Shown in pieces: positions 34,726-43,926 of a stretch of 64,000 nucleotides of DNA. A program made the position numbers and the translations under genes. The stretch is from Coprobacillus sp. CAG:605 (lineage in GTDB: Bacteria > Bacillota_I > Bacilli_A > RF39 > UBA660): contig HF998226.1 in the NCBI GenBank assembly GCA_000433255.1, positions 62,001 to 126,000 on the forward strand, read 5' to 3'. Below the pieces are notes generated by a model. It searched no databases. It was not told where the DNA came from and worked only from the letters and a program-made list of their open reading frames with translations. Position 1 is the first letter of the stretch; every line of letters starts with the position of its first letter.

Positions 34726-35495
34726 TAGATATTCATAATCATATCTTGCCTAATATTGACGATGGTTCAAAATCATTTGAAGAAAGTATTAATATATTAA
34801 AACAAGCATATGAAAGTGGAGTAACCGATATAATAGTTACTCCTCATTTTATATTAGGAAGTAGTTATAGTAGTAAAGTAAAAGATAATGAGACTATCTT
34901 AAAAGAATTAAAAAATAAACTAAAGTTAGAAAATATTAATATTAATCTTTATTTAGGTAATGAAATATTTGTTGAAAACAATATGTTAGAGCTTCTTAAA
35001 AACAAAAGTGTTACATCATTAAATAAGAGTAGATATGTCTTATTCGAGCTACCAATGAATAATAACTTTAAAGGCTTAAAAGACTTATTATTTAACCTTC
35101 AAGTAAATGGTTATATTCCTGTTATTGCTCATCCTGAAAGATATCGTTTTATTAAAGAAAAACCTGAAGAAGTCATAAACTTACGCCAAGCAGGGGCATT
35201 ATTTCAAATTAATATAGGAAGTATCCTAGGTAATTATGGTGATGAGGCTAGAAAAACAGTTATGCTTTTATTAAAACATCAAATCCCATCATTTATAGCA
35301 ACTGATACGCACCATGATACTCATGAATTTTATAAAAAAATACCTGAAGTTAAAACCATCCTAAAAAAACATATCCCTGAAGATTATATTGAAGAACTAT
35401 TTAATGTCAACACTAAAAATATTTTAGAAAATAAAATCTTCGAACCAAGAGAAACCATTCCTTTTAAAAAAGGCTTATTTGGTAAAATTAAGTAA
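34722..35495 (+). CDS. Manganese-dependent tyrosine-protein phosphatase (CpsB/YwqE-type)
   Basis: The PHP-family phosphatase has 257 residues. The metal-binding motifs IDIHNHILPNIDDG (about 2-15), VTPHF (about 39-43), E at LGNEIF, IAHPERY (about 136-142) and TDTHH (about 193-197) are all present. It dephosphorylates the CpsD-like kinase. It completes the CpsC-D-B module, which lies 11 kb from the polysaccharide biosynthesis cluster rather than at its head. Confidence 0.92.
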   Translation: MIDIHNHILPNIDDGSKSFEESINILKQAYESGVTDIIVTPHFILGSSYSSKVKDNETILKELKNKLKLENININLYLGNEIFVENNMLELLKNKSVTSLNKSRYVLFELPMNNNFKGLKDLLFNLQVNGYIPVIAHPERYRFIKEKPEEVINLRQAGALFQINIGSILGNYGDEARKTVMLLLKHQIPSFIATDTHHDTHEFYKKIPEVKTILKKHIPEDYIEELFNVNTKNILENKIFEPRETIPFKKGLFGKIK

Positions 35496-35518
35496 CACAA
35501 TCCCTGTGTTATTTTTTT
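35493..35518 (+). terminator. Rho-independent terminator
   Basis: TAACACA (35493-35499) pairs with TGTGTTA (35505-35511), followed by seven Ts. It contains the stop codon of the phosphatase gene. Confidence 0.88.
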
Positions 35519-35626
35519 GAGTTTAATGTAAAGTAGAAAAAAACTTACCAAAAATTAGCAAAAAAACATTGCTATCAAAAGCTCAAAGTGATAATATTAA
35601 AGTCCACGCTAAAAAAGGAGAATGTA

Positions 35627-37408
35627 ATGAACACACTATTAATATTAATTGCTAACATCTTATTATCTGGACTTCTTATTGAAGTGTTTTTTAACCATAA
35701 TAATGCTAAAAACCAAGAAACAAAGTTATATTCTAAAATGTTAATTATAAACTTTATCTCCTCGGTAATTGCCATTTTTACCATTATTATATTTAAAAGC
35801 CTTAATCTTAACTTTCTAACTATAATCATGAAAAAAATAGAACTAGTCTTAAACCTTCTTATCTTAAGTTTATTTTTACAATATAACCTAGTTCTAATAA
35901 ATAAAAAAGTTAAAACTACTAAAATACTTAAAACAATATATTTAATAAATATTATTTTAGTCATTATATTACCAATAGATGTCAATATAATAAATAATAC
36001 AATAAAAGTATCCCAAATAGGGTATACCACATATCACATTATAAGTACTATCCTAATAAGTATCATATCACTACTAACTATCAAACTAATAAAGATAAAT
36101 AAAAAAAACTTAAAGAAATCATTGCCATTTCTTGGCTTAACCATACTTTCATTATTCAGTATCTTACTCCAAATAAAATTCCCCGAAAGCAATATCTATA
36201 ATTACTTTATGTCTTATATCCTTCTAATCATGTATTTTACCATTGAAAATCCCGATACCAAAGTAATCGAACAACTAAACATTGAAGCTAAAAAAGCTAG
36301 TGAAGTAAGAAAAGCCCAAGAAAACTTCCTAGCTAGTATGTCTCACGAAGTAAGAACACCCCTAAACACCATTGTTGGTTTATCAACTTCCTTAGAAGAA
36401 AATCCTAAGTGTCCTGTAGAAATGAAACAAGACCTCCAAGATATTGTTACATCTTCCTATAACCTTTTAGAAATGTTTAACAATGTTATTGATATAAATG
36501 AAACCGAAACTGGTACATTAAAACTGCAAAATGAAAAATATAACGTAAGAGAAAGTATTAACGAAGTTATTAATAATCATAAAATTAAACTAAATAAGAA
36601 AAATCTAACTTTAAATATCGAATATCAAGATAATATTCCTAAATACTTATATGGTGATATCAAACATCTTAAAGTAATCATTACTAATATCTTATCTAAC
36701 GCTATTAAATATACTAAAGATGGTAAAATAGACCTCTTAGTACGAAGTATTAATGAACCTGATAAATGTAATCTAATAATTATTATTAAAGATACCGGTA
36801 TTGGAATGAAAGAAGAAACTTTATCTAAGATGTATCATAAATTTGAAAGACTAGATACTATTAAAAATTCTAATATCGAAGGTATGGGACTAGGTCTTGC
36901 TCTAACTAAAAGATTAGTTGAACTAATGCATGGTACCATTAACTTTACTACCACATACCAAGTAGGAACAACTTTCACCATCATGTTACCGCAAGAAATT
37001 TACTATCAAGATAGTATTACATTACCTAAACTAAAAGATTTAACTAAGTCTAAAAGAGTCTTAATTGTTGACGATAATCCTCTAAACATTAAAGTAGCTA
37101 AAAGAGCCCTAGAGGCTTTAAACTATACCAACTTAGATACCTGTGATAGTGGCTTTAAATGTCTAGAAAAAATCAAAAATGGTAATAGCTATGACATTAT
37201 CTTAATGGATATCATGATGCCGGAAATGTCTGGAACCCAAACCTTAGAAAATCTAAAAAACATATCTTCTTTTAAAACCCCTGTAGTAGCATTAACTGCT
37301 GATGCCCTAATTGGAGCCAATCAAAAATATCTTAACCAAGGCTTCAGTGCCTACTTAGCTAAACCCTATACCAAAGAGCAACTAAAAAATATCTTAAATA
37401 AATATTGA
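35627..37408 (+). CDS. Hybrid sensor histidine kinase with receiver domain
   Basis: The protein has 593 residues from ATG 35627 (AAAGGAG 6 nt upstream); upstream codons lack a site. About seven membrane helices occupy residues 1-200 without a large extracellular loop. A HisKA domain with phosphoacceptor H240 (SMSHEVRTPLN), an HATPase domain (N, G1 DTGIGM, G2 GMGLGLALT) and a C-terminal receiver with acceptor D528 (ILMDIMMP) follow. There is no output domain and no separate response regulator nearby, so its downstream partner must lie elsewhere. Hybrid kinases are uncommon in small-genome Bacilli. Confidence 0.9.
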   Translation: MNTLLILIANILLSGLLIEVFFNHNNAKNQETKLYSKMLIINFISSVIAIFTIIIFKSLNLNFLTIIMKKIELVLNLLILSLFLQYNLVLINKKVKTTKILKTIYLINIILVIILPIDVNIINNTIKVSQIGYTTYHIISTILISIISLLTIKLIKINKKNLKKSLPFLGLTILSLFSILLQIKFPESNIYNYFMSYILLIMYFTIENPDTKVIEQLNIEAKKASEVRKAQENFLASMSHEVRTPLNTIVGLSTSLEENPKCPVEMKQDLQDIVTSSYNLLEMFNNVIDINETETGTLKLQNEKYNVRESINEVINNHKIKLNKKNLTLNIEYQDNIPKYLYGDIKHLKVIITNILSNAIKYTKDGKIDLLVRSINEPDKCNLIIIIKDTGIGMKEETLSKMYHKFERLDTIKNSNIEGMGLGLALTKRLVELMHGTINFTTTYQVGTTFTIMLPQEIYYQDSITLPKLKDLTKSKRVLIVDDNPLNIKVAKRALEALNYTNLDTCDSGFKCLEKIKNGNSYDIILMDIMMPEMSGTQTLENLKNISSFKTPVVALTADALIGANQKYLNQGFSAYLAKPYTKEQLKNILNKY

Positions 37409-37433
37409 CGAGTAAAGATAACTATTATATTAT
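37405..37433 (+). promoter_or_regulatory. Promoter of the putative toxin-HTH pair
   Basis: TTGACG (37405-37410, overlapping the kinase stop), 17 nt, then TATTAT (37428-37433). Confidence 0.65.
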
Positions 37434-37459
37434 AAAAAGCAAAGAAAAGAGTGTGAATT

Positions 37460-38242
37460 ATGAATTCAAGTAGTGGGTTAATATCAAACCGCAGATTTTA
37501 TTTTAATATTCAATTATCACCAGCAACAACCCTTGAAAGTTTTAAACAAGAGTTTCCTAATCCTGAACTTGAAAACTTTTCTGACTTAGTAAATGATTTA
37601 ATAATTAAACTATCAAGAGATATCAAAGAATTAGAAAGTGATTTAAACCAAGAAGATTTAGCTATCCTAAATGAAGATGAAGAATATACTCTATTAAAGT
37701 CTAAATTAGAATATTCTTTAGAAAGAAAAATGATTTTTGAACAGGAAATAACAATGCAAGATAAGAATATTCATACCAACGTAAGAAATATTATTTTTGC
37801 TAAATCAAACGTCGGAAACATATTTGTAGTAGAAGATATTTCCAGCATTAAAAGCGAGTTTTATGCTGATGTAATTGGCACTTTAGAAAGATTAAAGAAA
37901 CCATACACTACTGATGAAGCTGACATAACTAAAGAAAAAGCTTTTAATAACAACAATAAAGTTAAAGGGATAAAAGAAACTAAGCAAGGTATCGCTAGAA
38001 TCTATTATGTTATATTAGATGAAGATACCATCTTAGCATTTAATGCCCAAATTAAAAAAAGCGATAATCCAACTAAAACCAAACAAGCAATAGTTAAAAG
38101 AAAACAAAATATTTCGGATCAAATTGATTATTACAAACAAGAACTAAAAGATCCAGCTAAAAAAGAACAAATTATTCAAGAAAACAATAAAATATATGAT
38201 GAGTTAATAGCTAAATTACAAAAGGAGCGTCGTCAAAGATGA
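37460..38242 (+). CDS. Putative RelE/HigB-like domain protein with helical N-terminal region
   Basis: A soluble protein of 260 residues. The first ~140 residues are acidic and helical (IKLSRDIKELESDLNQEDL). Residues about 170-215 read KVKGIKETKQGIARIYYVILDEDTILAFNAQIKKSDNPTK..AIVKR in short segments, resembling the core strands and KKs-x-P-x4-A-x3-R tail of HigB/RelE-type mRNA interferases. A charged helical tail ends ERRQR. It overlaps by four bases (ATGA) a small HTH-like protein, the order seen in higBA modules. The toxin assignment is inference from this weak similarity and context. Confidence 0.5.
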   Translation: MNSSSGLISNRRFYFNIQLSPATTLESFKQEFPNPELENFSDLVNDLIIKLSRDIKELESDLNQEDLAILNEDEEYTLLKSKLEYSLERKMIFEQEITMQDKNIHTNVRNIIFAKSNVGNIFVVEDISSIKSEFYADVIGTLERLKKPYTTDEADITKEKAFNNNNKVKGIKETKQGIARIYYVILDEDTILAFNAQIKKSDNPTKTKQAIVKRKQNISDQIDYYKQELKDPAKKEQIIQENNKIYDELIAKLQKERRQR

Positions 38243-38490
38243 AAATAAGATATAACAAAAGTGCCTTAGCAATGCGTCGATTAAAACTTGTAATGTCTAA
38301 GAAAATTATAATGTGCATTAAGACTAATAATTTAAATATTGCCGATATTGCTAACGAGCTAGAAATAACGGAAACTGAACTTTGCATTTGCCTTAATGAA
38401 ACATATGCCAGCTACTCGTTTTATGATCAAACCCTTATTTGTGTTGAAAAATTATCTAATAAAAAACATGGTAAAAGAGCTAGAGTATAG
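38239..38490 (+). CDS. Small HTH-like protein, putative antitoxin or regulator
   Basis: A basic 83-residue protein. LNIADIANELEITETELCICLN (about 34-55, given in part) has the spacing of an XRE-type helix-turn-helix: a helix, a turn at the N-E-L-E-I-T segment and a recognition helix. Its start overlaps the stop of the upstream gene (ATGA), so the two are made together. In a HigBA-like reading it would be the DNA-binding antitoxin and autoregulator, although no operator-like dyad is seen at the promoter at 37405-37433. Its stop is within a terminator stem. Confidence 0.55.
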   Translation: MKIRYNKSALAMRRLKLVMSKKIIMCIKTNNLNIADIANELEITETELCICLNETYASYSFYDQTLICVEKLSNKKHGKRARV

Positions 38491-38500
38491 CTCTTTTTCT
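38474..38500 (+). terminator. Rho-independent terminator
   Basis: AAAGAGCTA (38474-38482) pairs with TAGCTCTTT (38488-38496) around GAGTA, followed by a T-rich tail. It contains the stop of the HTH gene and reaches the end of the convergent PBP gene. Confidence 0.85.
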
Positions 38501-40406
38501 AATCTCCTAACATTAACTTAATAGTCGAACCATCCGCTACATAATATCCCGATTCCGGTGATTGATATATAACCTTTGAACCCGTACCCGAGTATTCTAA
38601 CTTATAACCCTTTAATATCTCATTAGCTTCCTTAACACTTTTATTTAAAACATCAGGTAATACTTGATACTTCACATCTAACCAATTATATTCTTTAGGC
38701 ATAACTTCTTTAGTTGGGGGAATATTTTTTATTTCAATATATGATTCTAAAATTGCTTTTGCAATAGGCGCTGCAACCGTCCCACCATATTGTACAATCC
38801 CTTTAGGGTTATCTACCGCAACATATAGCACGATACTTGGGTTATCGGCTGGCATAAATCCAATAAACGATACAATATAATTACCAACCATATAAGAGCC
38901 ATTATTAACCTTTTGGGCCGTACCAGTCTTTCCACCGACACGATAATTTTCAATATACGCATTACGCCCACTACCATGAGCTACAACATTTTCTAAGGCA
39001 TATCTTACAAGCTTAGAAGTATCATCTCTAATAACAGTTCTAACCTTAGTCGCTTCAACGCTTTTTAAAGTATCCTTATTATTTGCCGTAGTAACTTTAC
39101 TAACAATATAGGGCTTATACAAAGTACCACCATTAACCGAAGCTGAAACACTAGCAACTTGTTGAATAGGGGTAACACTGACGCCCTGGCCAAACGCCGT
39201 TGTTGCAAGTTCGACATTACCAACACGGTCCAAATCAAACATAATACCTTTGGCTTCACCATTCAAATCAATGCCCGTTTTCTTTCCAAAGCCAAAATTA
39301 TTAATATACTCAAATAACTTTTCTTTACCTAATTTTAAACCTAAATTAACAAACCCTGGGTTACAGGAATTTGCCACTACATCTAAATAACTTTGATCCC
39401 CATGACCGCCAGCCTTCCAGCAGTGGATAGTCGCCCCATCAACATTAACATGTCCTGCATCATAAAATCTATCCTCAAATAAATTCACGATATTCTCATT
39501 TAACGAAGCTGCAAGTGTCGTTATTTTCATAGTCGAACCAGGTTCATAAGTCATCCAAATAGGTAAGTTACGGGATAATACTTCTTGCGTATAAGTCTGA
39601 TAACTATTAGGGTTGTAATTAGGTCTACTAGCCATAGCCAAAACCTCACCAGTATTAGGATCCATGGCAATTGCCAATGCATGCTCAGGATTATATTTTG
39701 CTACCGTATTATCAAGTTCTCGTTCTACCGCTAACTGTAAATCCAAATCAATAGTCAAAGTAACATTATTCCCGGACTTAGCCTCTACATATTCCTCAGT
39801 TTTCGCAAGCCTTCCGCCCTTAGCGTCGCTATAATACTTAATCGCCCCATTAGTACCCGTTAAAAACTTATCATATTCCAGTTCTAACCCTGACAAGCCT
39901 TGATTATCAATTCCTACATACCCCAAAACATGCGCCAATAAATTATCATAAGGGTAATATCTTTTGGACTCTTTAAGTAAGTAAACTCCATCATAATTAA
40001 GACTATTTATCTTATCTGCTACCTCAAACGACAATTGTCTTCCTTCCGGATGTACTCTTTCAATGGAAGTCTTCTTCGATACATGCCGATACATTTCTTC
40101 ATAAGATACTCCCAAAATCTCCGCTAAATCTTTTGATACAGCTTCCTTATCCTTAACCTGATTAGGCACAATATACAAAGAAGTAGTCGTAATATTCGAA
40201 GCCAAAACTTTCCCATTACGATCCAAAATCAAACCTCTATCCGCTGTAATTGGTAATTGTCTACTCCATAAATCATTAGCTAAAGTATTTAACTTTTTAT
40301 ACTGAAATACCTGAATATAAAATACTTTCAAAATAACTGCTAACAAAAGTAAACAAACACACACTAATACTAATCTAATCCTAAAATGCTTCTCTTGATA
40401 AAACAT
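38499..40406 (-). CDS. spoVD: Class B penicillin-binding protein with PASTA domain (SpoVD/FtsI-type)
   Basis: A 635-residue transpeptidase crosslinking peptidoglycan at the outer membrane face. It has an N-terminal membrane anchor (about 10-33), the dimerisation module with DRGLILDRNG (56-65), and a transpeptidase domain with S291-TMK (PGSTMK), S347-C-N349 and K493-TGTA. A single C-terminal PASTA domain (about 578-635, VLPDVLNKSVKEANEIL) makes it more like SpoVD than the two-PASTA PbpB. It is divergent from mraY, so it could serve division or spore cortex synthesis; the sequence alone does not decide. Confidence 0.88.
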   Translation of the reverse strand: MFYQEKHFRIRLVLVCVCLLLLAVILKVFYIQVFQYKKLNTLANDLWSRQLPITADRGLILDRNGKVLASNITTTSLYIVPNQVKDKEAVSKDLAEILGVSYEEMYRHVSKKTSIERVHPEGRQLSFEVADKINSLNYDGVYLLKESKRYYPYDNLLAHVLGYVGIDNQGLSGLELEYDKFLTGTNGAIKYYSDAKGGRLAKTEEYVEAKSGNNVTLTIDLDLQLAVERELDNTVAKYNPEHALAIAMDPNTGEVLAMASRPNYNPNSYQTYTQEVLSRNLPIWMTYEPGSTMKITTLAASLNENIVNLFEDRFYDAGHVNVDGATIHCWKAGGHGDQSYLDVVANSCNPGFVNLGLKLGKEKLFEYINNFGFGKKTGIDLNGEAKGIMFDLDRVGNVELATTAFGQGVSVTPIQQVASVSASVNGGTLYKPYIVSKVTTANNKDTLKSVEATKVRTVIRDDTSKLVRYALENVVAHGSGRNAYIENYRVGGKTGTAQKVNNGSYMVGNYIVSFIGFMPADNPSIVLYVAVDNPKGIVQYGGTVAAPIAKAILESYIEIKNIPPTKEVMPKEYNWLDVKYQVLPDVLNKSVKEANEILKGYKLEYSGTGSKVIYQSPESGYYVADGSTIKLMLGD

Positions 40407-40506
40407 GATATCACCATTAAAATATATGAGTATGTATTCTAAATTAGATTAAAAACCATAAAATTAAATAACATAGCTAAATTTCTCTGTCTAAAATACC
40501 AGATAA

Positions 40507-40558
40507 TGTGTCAAATTAAGAATTATATTTTATAAAACCGAAGTTCTTGTAGTATAAT
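40507..40558 (+). promoter_or_regulatory. mraY promoter region
   Basis: A perfect TATAAT (40553-40558) lies 22 nt before the ATG at 40581; no strong -35 is seen. TGTGTCAAATT at 40507-40517 matches the intergenic motif found at 229 and 55815. The AAGGTGAT ribosome binding site precedes the ATG. Confidence 0.5.
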
Positions 40559-40580
40559 ATTAAGGAAGGTGATCTAATTT

Positions 40581-41573
40581 ATGCTTATACTTGCTAAAGC
40601 CGCTATGGCAATGATGCTAGGGTTTATTTTATCAATAATTGCAGGAGTTATCATAATTCCTTTAATGCGTAAACTCCATTTTGGTCAAAGAGTTAGTCTT
40701 ACTCTAGGGGAAAGGCATTTATCTAAAGACGGAACTCCAACCCTAGGTGGTTTAATCTTTATTATCCCAACAATTATTACCATTTTACTACTTTGGTGGC
40801 GTGGTAGTATTGATATGACTTCTAACCTTATCATTGTCATGATTGTCTTTATTGCCTATGCACTTCTTGGCTTAGCCGACGACCTTTTAAAGATAATCTA
40901 TAAAAACAATAAGGGTCTAAGTATCATGTTCAAACTATTTATGCAAACCCTAATTGCCTTAGCATTTTTCTATATATACATTCGTAATGGGGGAGAACCT
41001 TATGTAGCAATATCTGCTATAAATATTAATATTTATCTTGGTTGGATATATGGTTTATTTATTTTATTTCTTTTAGTTGGAACTTCAAATGCCGTTAATA
41101 TTACGGATGGTCTTGATGGCTTAGCCGGTGGCTTATCCGCTATTGCATTCTTTGCTTATGGTCTTATTGCTTGGAATACTTCATGGCTTGCTGGATACCA
41201 AGAGATTGCCATTTTCTGCTTTGTCTTAGTTGGAACATTACTTGGCTTCTTATTTTATAATACTCATCCGGCTAAAATATTTATGGGGGATACTGGTTCA
41301 CTAGCCTTAGGTGGTGCCCTCGCAGCCATTGCCATTCTAACTCGTCATGAACTATCTTTAGCTATAATCGGTGGTGTCTTTGTTGTCGAAACCCTATCAA
41401 GTTTAATTCAAATAATTGCCATTCGTAAATTCCATAAAAGAATATTTAAAATGGCCCCACTACATCATCACTTTGAACAACTAGGGTGGGCGGAACGTGA
41501 TATCGTTAAAGTATTCTGGGTTGCCGGATTACTTCTAGCTATGTTAATGATTATATATAATGTTTGGATCTAA
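40581..41573 (+). CDS. mraY: Phospho-N-acetylmuramoyl-pentapeptide transferase
   Basis: The enzyme makes lipid I from UDP-MurNAc-pentapeptide and undecaprenyl phosphate. It has 330 residues and about ten membrane helices. Visible motifs include SKDGTPTLGGLIFI (about 48-61), the aspartate pair LLGLADDLLK (about 96-105), NAVNITDGLDGLAGG (about 172-186), FMGDTGSLALGGALA (about 234-248) and the histidine motif APLHHHFE (about 295-302). Its gene stands alone rather than in a dcw cluster and ends in its own terminator. Confidence 0.96.
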   Translation: MLILAKAAMAMMLGFILSIIAGVIIIPLMRKLHFGQRVSLTLGERHLSKDGTPTLGGLIFIIPTIITILLLWWRGSIDMTSNLIIVMIVFIAYALLGLADDLLKIIYKNNKGLSIMFKLFMQTLIALAFFYIYIRNGGEPYVAISAININIYLGWIYGLFILFLLVGTSNAVNITDGLDGLAGGLSAIAFFAYGLIAWNTSWLAGYQEIAIFCFVLVGTLLGFLFYNTHPAKIFMGDTGSLALGGALAAIAILTRHELSLAIIGGVFVVETLSSLIQIIAIRKFHKRIFKMAPLHHHFEQLGWAERDIVKVFWVAGLLLAMLMIIYNVWI

Positions 41574-41590
41574 TTTACTTAGATCTTTTT
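41567..41590 (+). terminator. Rho-independent terminator
   Basis: GATCTAA (41567-41573) pairs with TTAGATC (41579-41585), followed by five Ts. It contains the mraY stop codon. Confidence 0.8.
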
Positions 41591-41618
41591 GTATGCTATG
41601 ATACATCTAGAGGTATAT

Positions 41619-42392
41619 ATGAATAATAATTTAGTCAAAGACTTTTTAAAAACAACTTTTATAATCATGATAATATTCTGGGGTGGTGCGGCTGTACTTA
41701 GCCAAACTTTAGAGTTAACCATAAATAATATATTACTAAGAATTATGCATTTAATTGGTGGTTTTTCTCCAACTATTGCGTCTTATATTACTCTCAAAAA
41801 ATATAACCAAGTTAAAGATTTTAAATCTTGGTTAAAGAAAATTTTTGAACCCACCAAAAGTGTACTAGCCTACGTTCTGACAATTCTATTTGTCTTTATT
41901 TACTACGGAGTAGGATGTCTCTTTAATGGCTTTTCTTATGGTGCACCTATATTTATGATTGTTATCTTATTACCAATGATGCTATTTGGTGGTGGCAATG
42001 AAGAAGTCGGCTGGCGTATGATTTTACAGCACCAACTAGAGAAAAAATTCAACTTCCATGTTGCTACTATTTTAACCGCCTTTACTTGGTGGCTTTGGCA
42101 TTTACCCTTATTTTTTATTAAAGGCACGGCCAATGCTAATATGAATTATTTCCTATTTGGTATCATGTGTCTAACACTAAGTTATGCTCTAGCCACAGTA
42201 AGAAAAGTATCGAATGGTACATTTCCTTGTATTCTGTTGCATTGTCTAATCAATGGCTTATCGGGCATTTTTGTCTTTAATTACAGTGTATCAAGTTGTC
42301 TTATAACGTTAGTAATCACTATATTACTATCTGTATTAATCTTAACCTGGCATAAAAAATCTTATAATATTTCTAGAGGTAAATATGAATAA
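41619..42392 (+). CDS. CPBP (CaaX/Abi-type) intramembrane protease
   Basis: The protein has 257 residues from ATG 41619 (TAGAGG 5 nt upstream); the longer in-frame start lies in the terminator region. It is a polytopic membrane protein with the CPBP motifs EEVGWR (motif 1, EExxxR, about 128-133), FTWWLWHLP (motif 2, FxxxH, about 155-163) and LLHCLINGL (motif 3, about 207-215). Family members are glutamic-type intramembrane proteases or bacteriocin self-immunity proteins. It overlaps the next small membrane protein by 8 nt. An immunity role linked to the distant bacteriocin-like locus is possible but unsupported by position. Confidence 0.86.
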   Translation: MNNNLVKDFLKTTFIIMIIFWGGAAVLSQTLELTINNILLRIMHLIGGFSPTIASYITLKKYNQVKDFKSWLKKIFEPTKSVLAYVLTILFVFIYYGVGCLFNGFSYGAPIFMIVILLPMMLFGGGNEEVGWRMILQHQLEKKFNFHVATILTAFTWWLWHLPLFFIKGTANANMNYFLFGIMCLTLSYALATVRKVSNGTFPCILLHCLINGLSGIFVFNYSVSSCLITLVITILLSVLILTWHKKSYNISRGKYE

Positions 42393-42669
42393 AGAAAAAA
42401 TTTTAAAAACAATAGTTATCGGTCTTACATTAGCTTTAGTTCTTGAAATACTTGGTCTCATTTTCGATATTCAAAGCCTAACGTTCATTTACTTTCATTA
42501 TGGTAGTCCAAGTAATTCAACTAGCATTCTTCCTATTATTTTTTGCTTACTCCTAAGTGTGATCATAACTTCAAATAACGAGATATCCAAAAAGGTAATA
42601 TATATCATTATACTGATTATAGTATTTTTCCTTCTTGACCATGGCATTTTTTTATGCGATAAAAGTTAA
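42385..42669 (+). CDS. Small hypothetical membrane protein
   Basis: The 94-residue protein has three hydrophobic segments (about 8-27, 46-61, 68-86) and ends GIFLCDKS. Its start, preceded by TCTAGAGGTAAAT, lies inside the CPBP protease gene, so it is probably coexpressed with it. There is no recognised domain. It may be an accessory subunit or regulatory partner of the protease. Confidence 0.55.
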   Translation: MNKEKILKTIVIGLTLALVLEILGLIFDIQSLTFIYFHYGSPSNSTSILPIIFCLLLSVIITSNNEISKKVIYIIILIIVFFLLDHGIFLCDKS

Positions 42670-42706
42670 AAAAAGATAGTGTTACTTAAAACCCTATTTA
42701 AGTAAC
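42669..42706 (-). terminator. Rho-independent terminator for ftsW
   Basis: GTTACTTAAA (42681-42690) pairs with TTTAAGTAAC (42697-42706), a 10-bp stem. On the minus strand it is followed within a few bases by a run of Ts (42670-42674). It lies 30 nt beyond the ftsW stop. Confidence 0.72.
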
Positions 42707-42735
42707 ATCTTAGATTATTATTAAAAAGTTAATTG

Positions 42736-43818
42736 TCATTTACGACTAACATTCAGTATTATCCCAATCGACGCCAAACTAACCAACAAACTAGACCCAC
42801 CATAACTAAAGAAGGGTAGAGTAACTCCTGTAACTGGAATTAACCCCACAACCACGCAAAGATTTAACAAAGCCTGAATTAAAATACCAAATGCTAATCC
42901 AAACACTAAGTACTTAGAAAACAAATCTCTCGAACTTAAAGATATCTTTACCGCTCGAATGAAAATAACAAGAAAAATTGCCGTTACCACTAGAACCCCT
43001 AGAAACCCAAACTCTTCAGATATAATGGAAAAGATAAAATCTGTTTGCGGTTCCGGTAGATAAAAATGCTTTTGAATAGACGAACCAAACCCTAAACCTA
43101 AAAGACCACCCGGCCCAATCGCATACAAACTTTGAATAATTTGAAAACCACTACCTAAAGGATCAACCCATGGATTAACAAAAGAAACAATCCTTGCCAA
43201 CCGATAAGGTGCAATAATAATTAAAATGACTATTCCTACTAAACCTAAAATTCCACACTTAACAAAGAAACTAACCTTTGCTCCTGAAATAAAAATAATC
43301 ATGATAAGCGTTAGTACAATAACCATGCCTTGTCCAAAATCCGGTTCCAACATAATTAGACCAAAAAATAAGAAAATAACCCCTAAAATAGGGAATAAAC
43401 CTTTAACCACTTGTTTTACGTCATGATCATTCTTTGCCAAATACTTTGAAACAAAAATTATCAATCCAATCTTGGCAAACTCACTTGGTTGAATACCCAA
43501 AGATCCAATTCCAAACCAACTCCTAGCGCCATTTCGCACCTTACCAATTCCCGGAATTAGCACCAGTACTAATAAAATAAAACAACCTAGTAATATCTTA
43601 TTGGCATACTTTTTATAATAACTAATATCTACCTTCGATAAAAATAGCATCAGCAACAATCCCACTACATAAAATAAAAATTGATGCTTCACATACTTTA
43701 AAGGATCATTAAACTTATATTCTGCCCACACACTACTAGAAGAATAAATCATTAAAATACCAAGTAATCCCGCAATAATAACCGTAAAAACTAAGATTTT
43801 ATCAATCCCTTTTTTCAT
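42736..43818 (-). CDS. ftsW: FtsW/SpoVE/RodA-family peptidoglycan polymerase
   Basis: A SEDS glycosyltransferase of 360 residues and about ten membrane helices, polymerising lipid II. Characteristic motifs are IGSLGIQPSEFAKIGLI (about 105-121), LIMLEPDFGQGMVI (about 154-167), GPGGLLGLGFGSS (about 234-246), FIFSIISEEFGFLGVL (about 261-276) and the C-terminal PFFSYGGSSLLVSL (about 338-351). The final stretch is of FtsW/SpoVE type rather than RodA. It would pair with a class B PBP such as the one at 38499. It may serve division or sporulation. Confidence 0.9.
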   Translation of the reverse strand: MKKGIDKILVFTVIIAGLLGILMIYSSSSVWAEYKFNDPLKYVKHQFLFYVVGLLLMLFLSKVDISYYKKYANKILLGCFILLVLVLIPGIGKVRNGARSWFGIGSLGIQPSEFAKIGLIIFVSKYLAKNDHDVKQVVKGLFPILGVIFLFFGLIMLEPDFGQGMVIVLTLIMIIFISGAKVSFFVKCGILGLVGIVILIIIAPYRLARIVSFVNPWVDPLGSGFQIIQSLYAIGPGGLLGLGFGSSIQKHFYLPEPQTDFIFSIISEEFGFLGVLVVTAIFLVIFIRAVKISLSSRDLFSKYLVFGLAFGILIQALLNLCVVVGLIPVTGVTLPFFSYGGSSLLVSLASIGIILNVSRK

Positions 43819-43891
43819 ATCGCTTCACCACTAAATTATATGTTTAAAAAACAATAATAAGTTAAAAACTATGGCTAAAATAAACATTTAT

Positions 43892-43900
43892 TGATATAAT
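43892..43900 (+). promoter_or_regulatory. Extended -10 promoter
   Basis: TGA followed by TATAAT (43895-43900), 27 nt before the small gene at 43927. Confidence 0.55.
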
Positions 43901-43926
43901 AATAAAGAAAAGAATAGAGGTATTAC

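Noticed and set aside
35575..36030. Minus-strand 151-codon open frame opposite the kinase membrane region
   Set aside because: Hydrophobic composition mirrors the AT-rich sense strand; no ribosome binding site, and the sense gene has clear domains.
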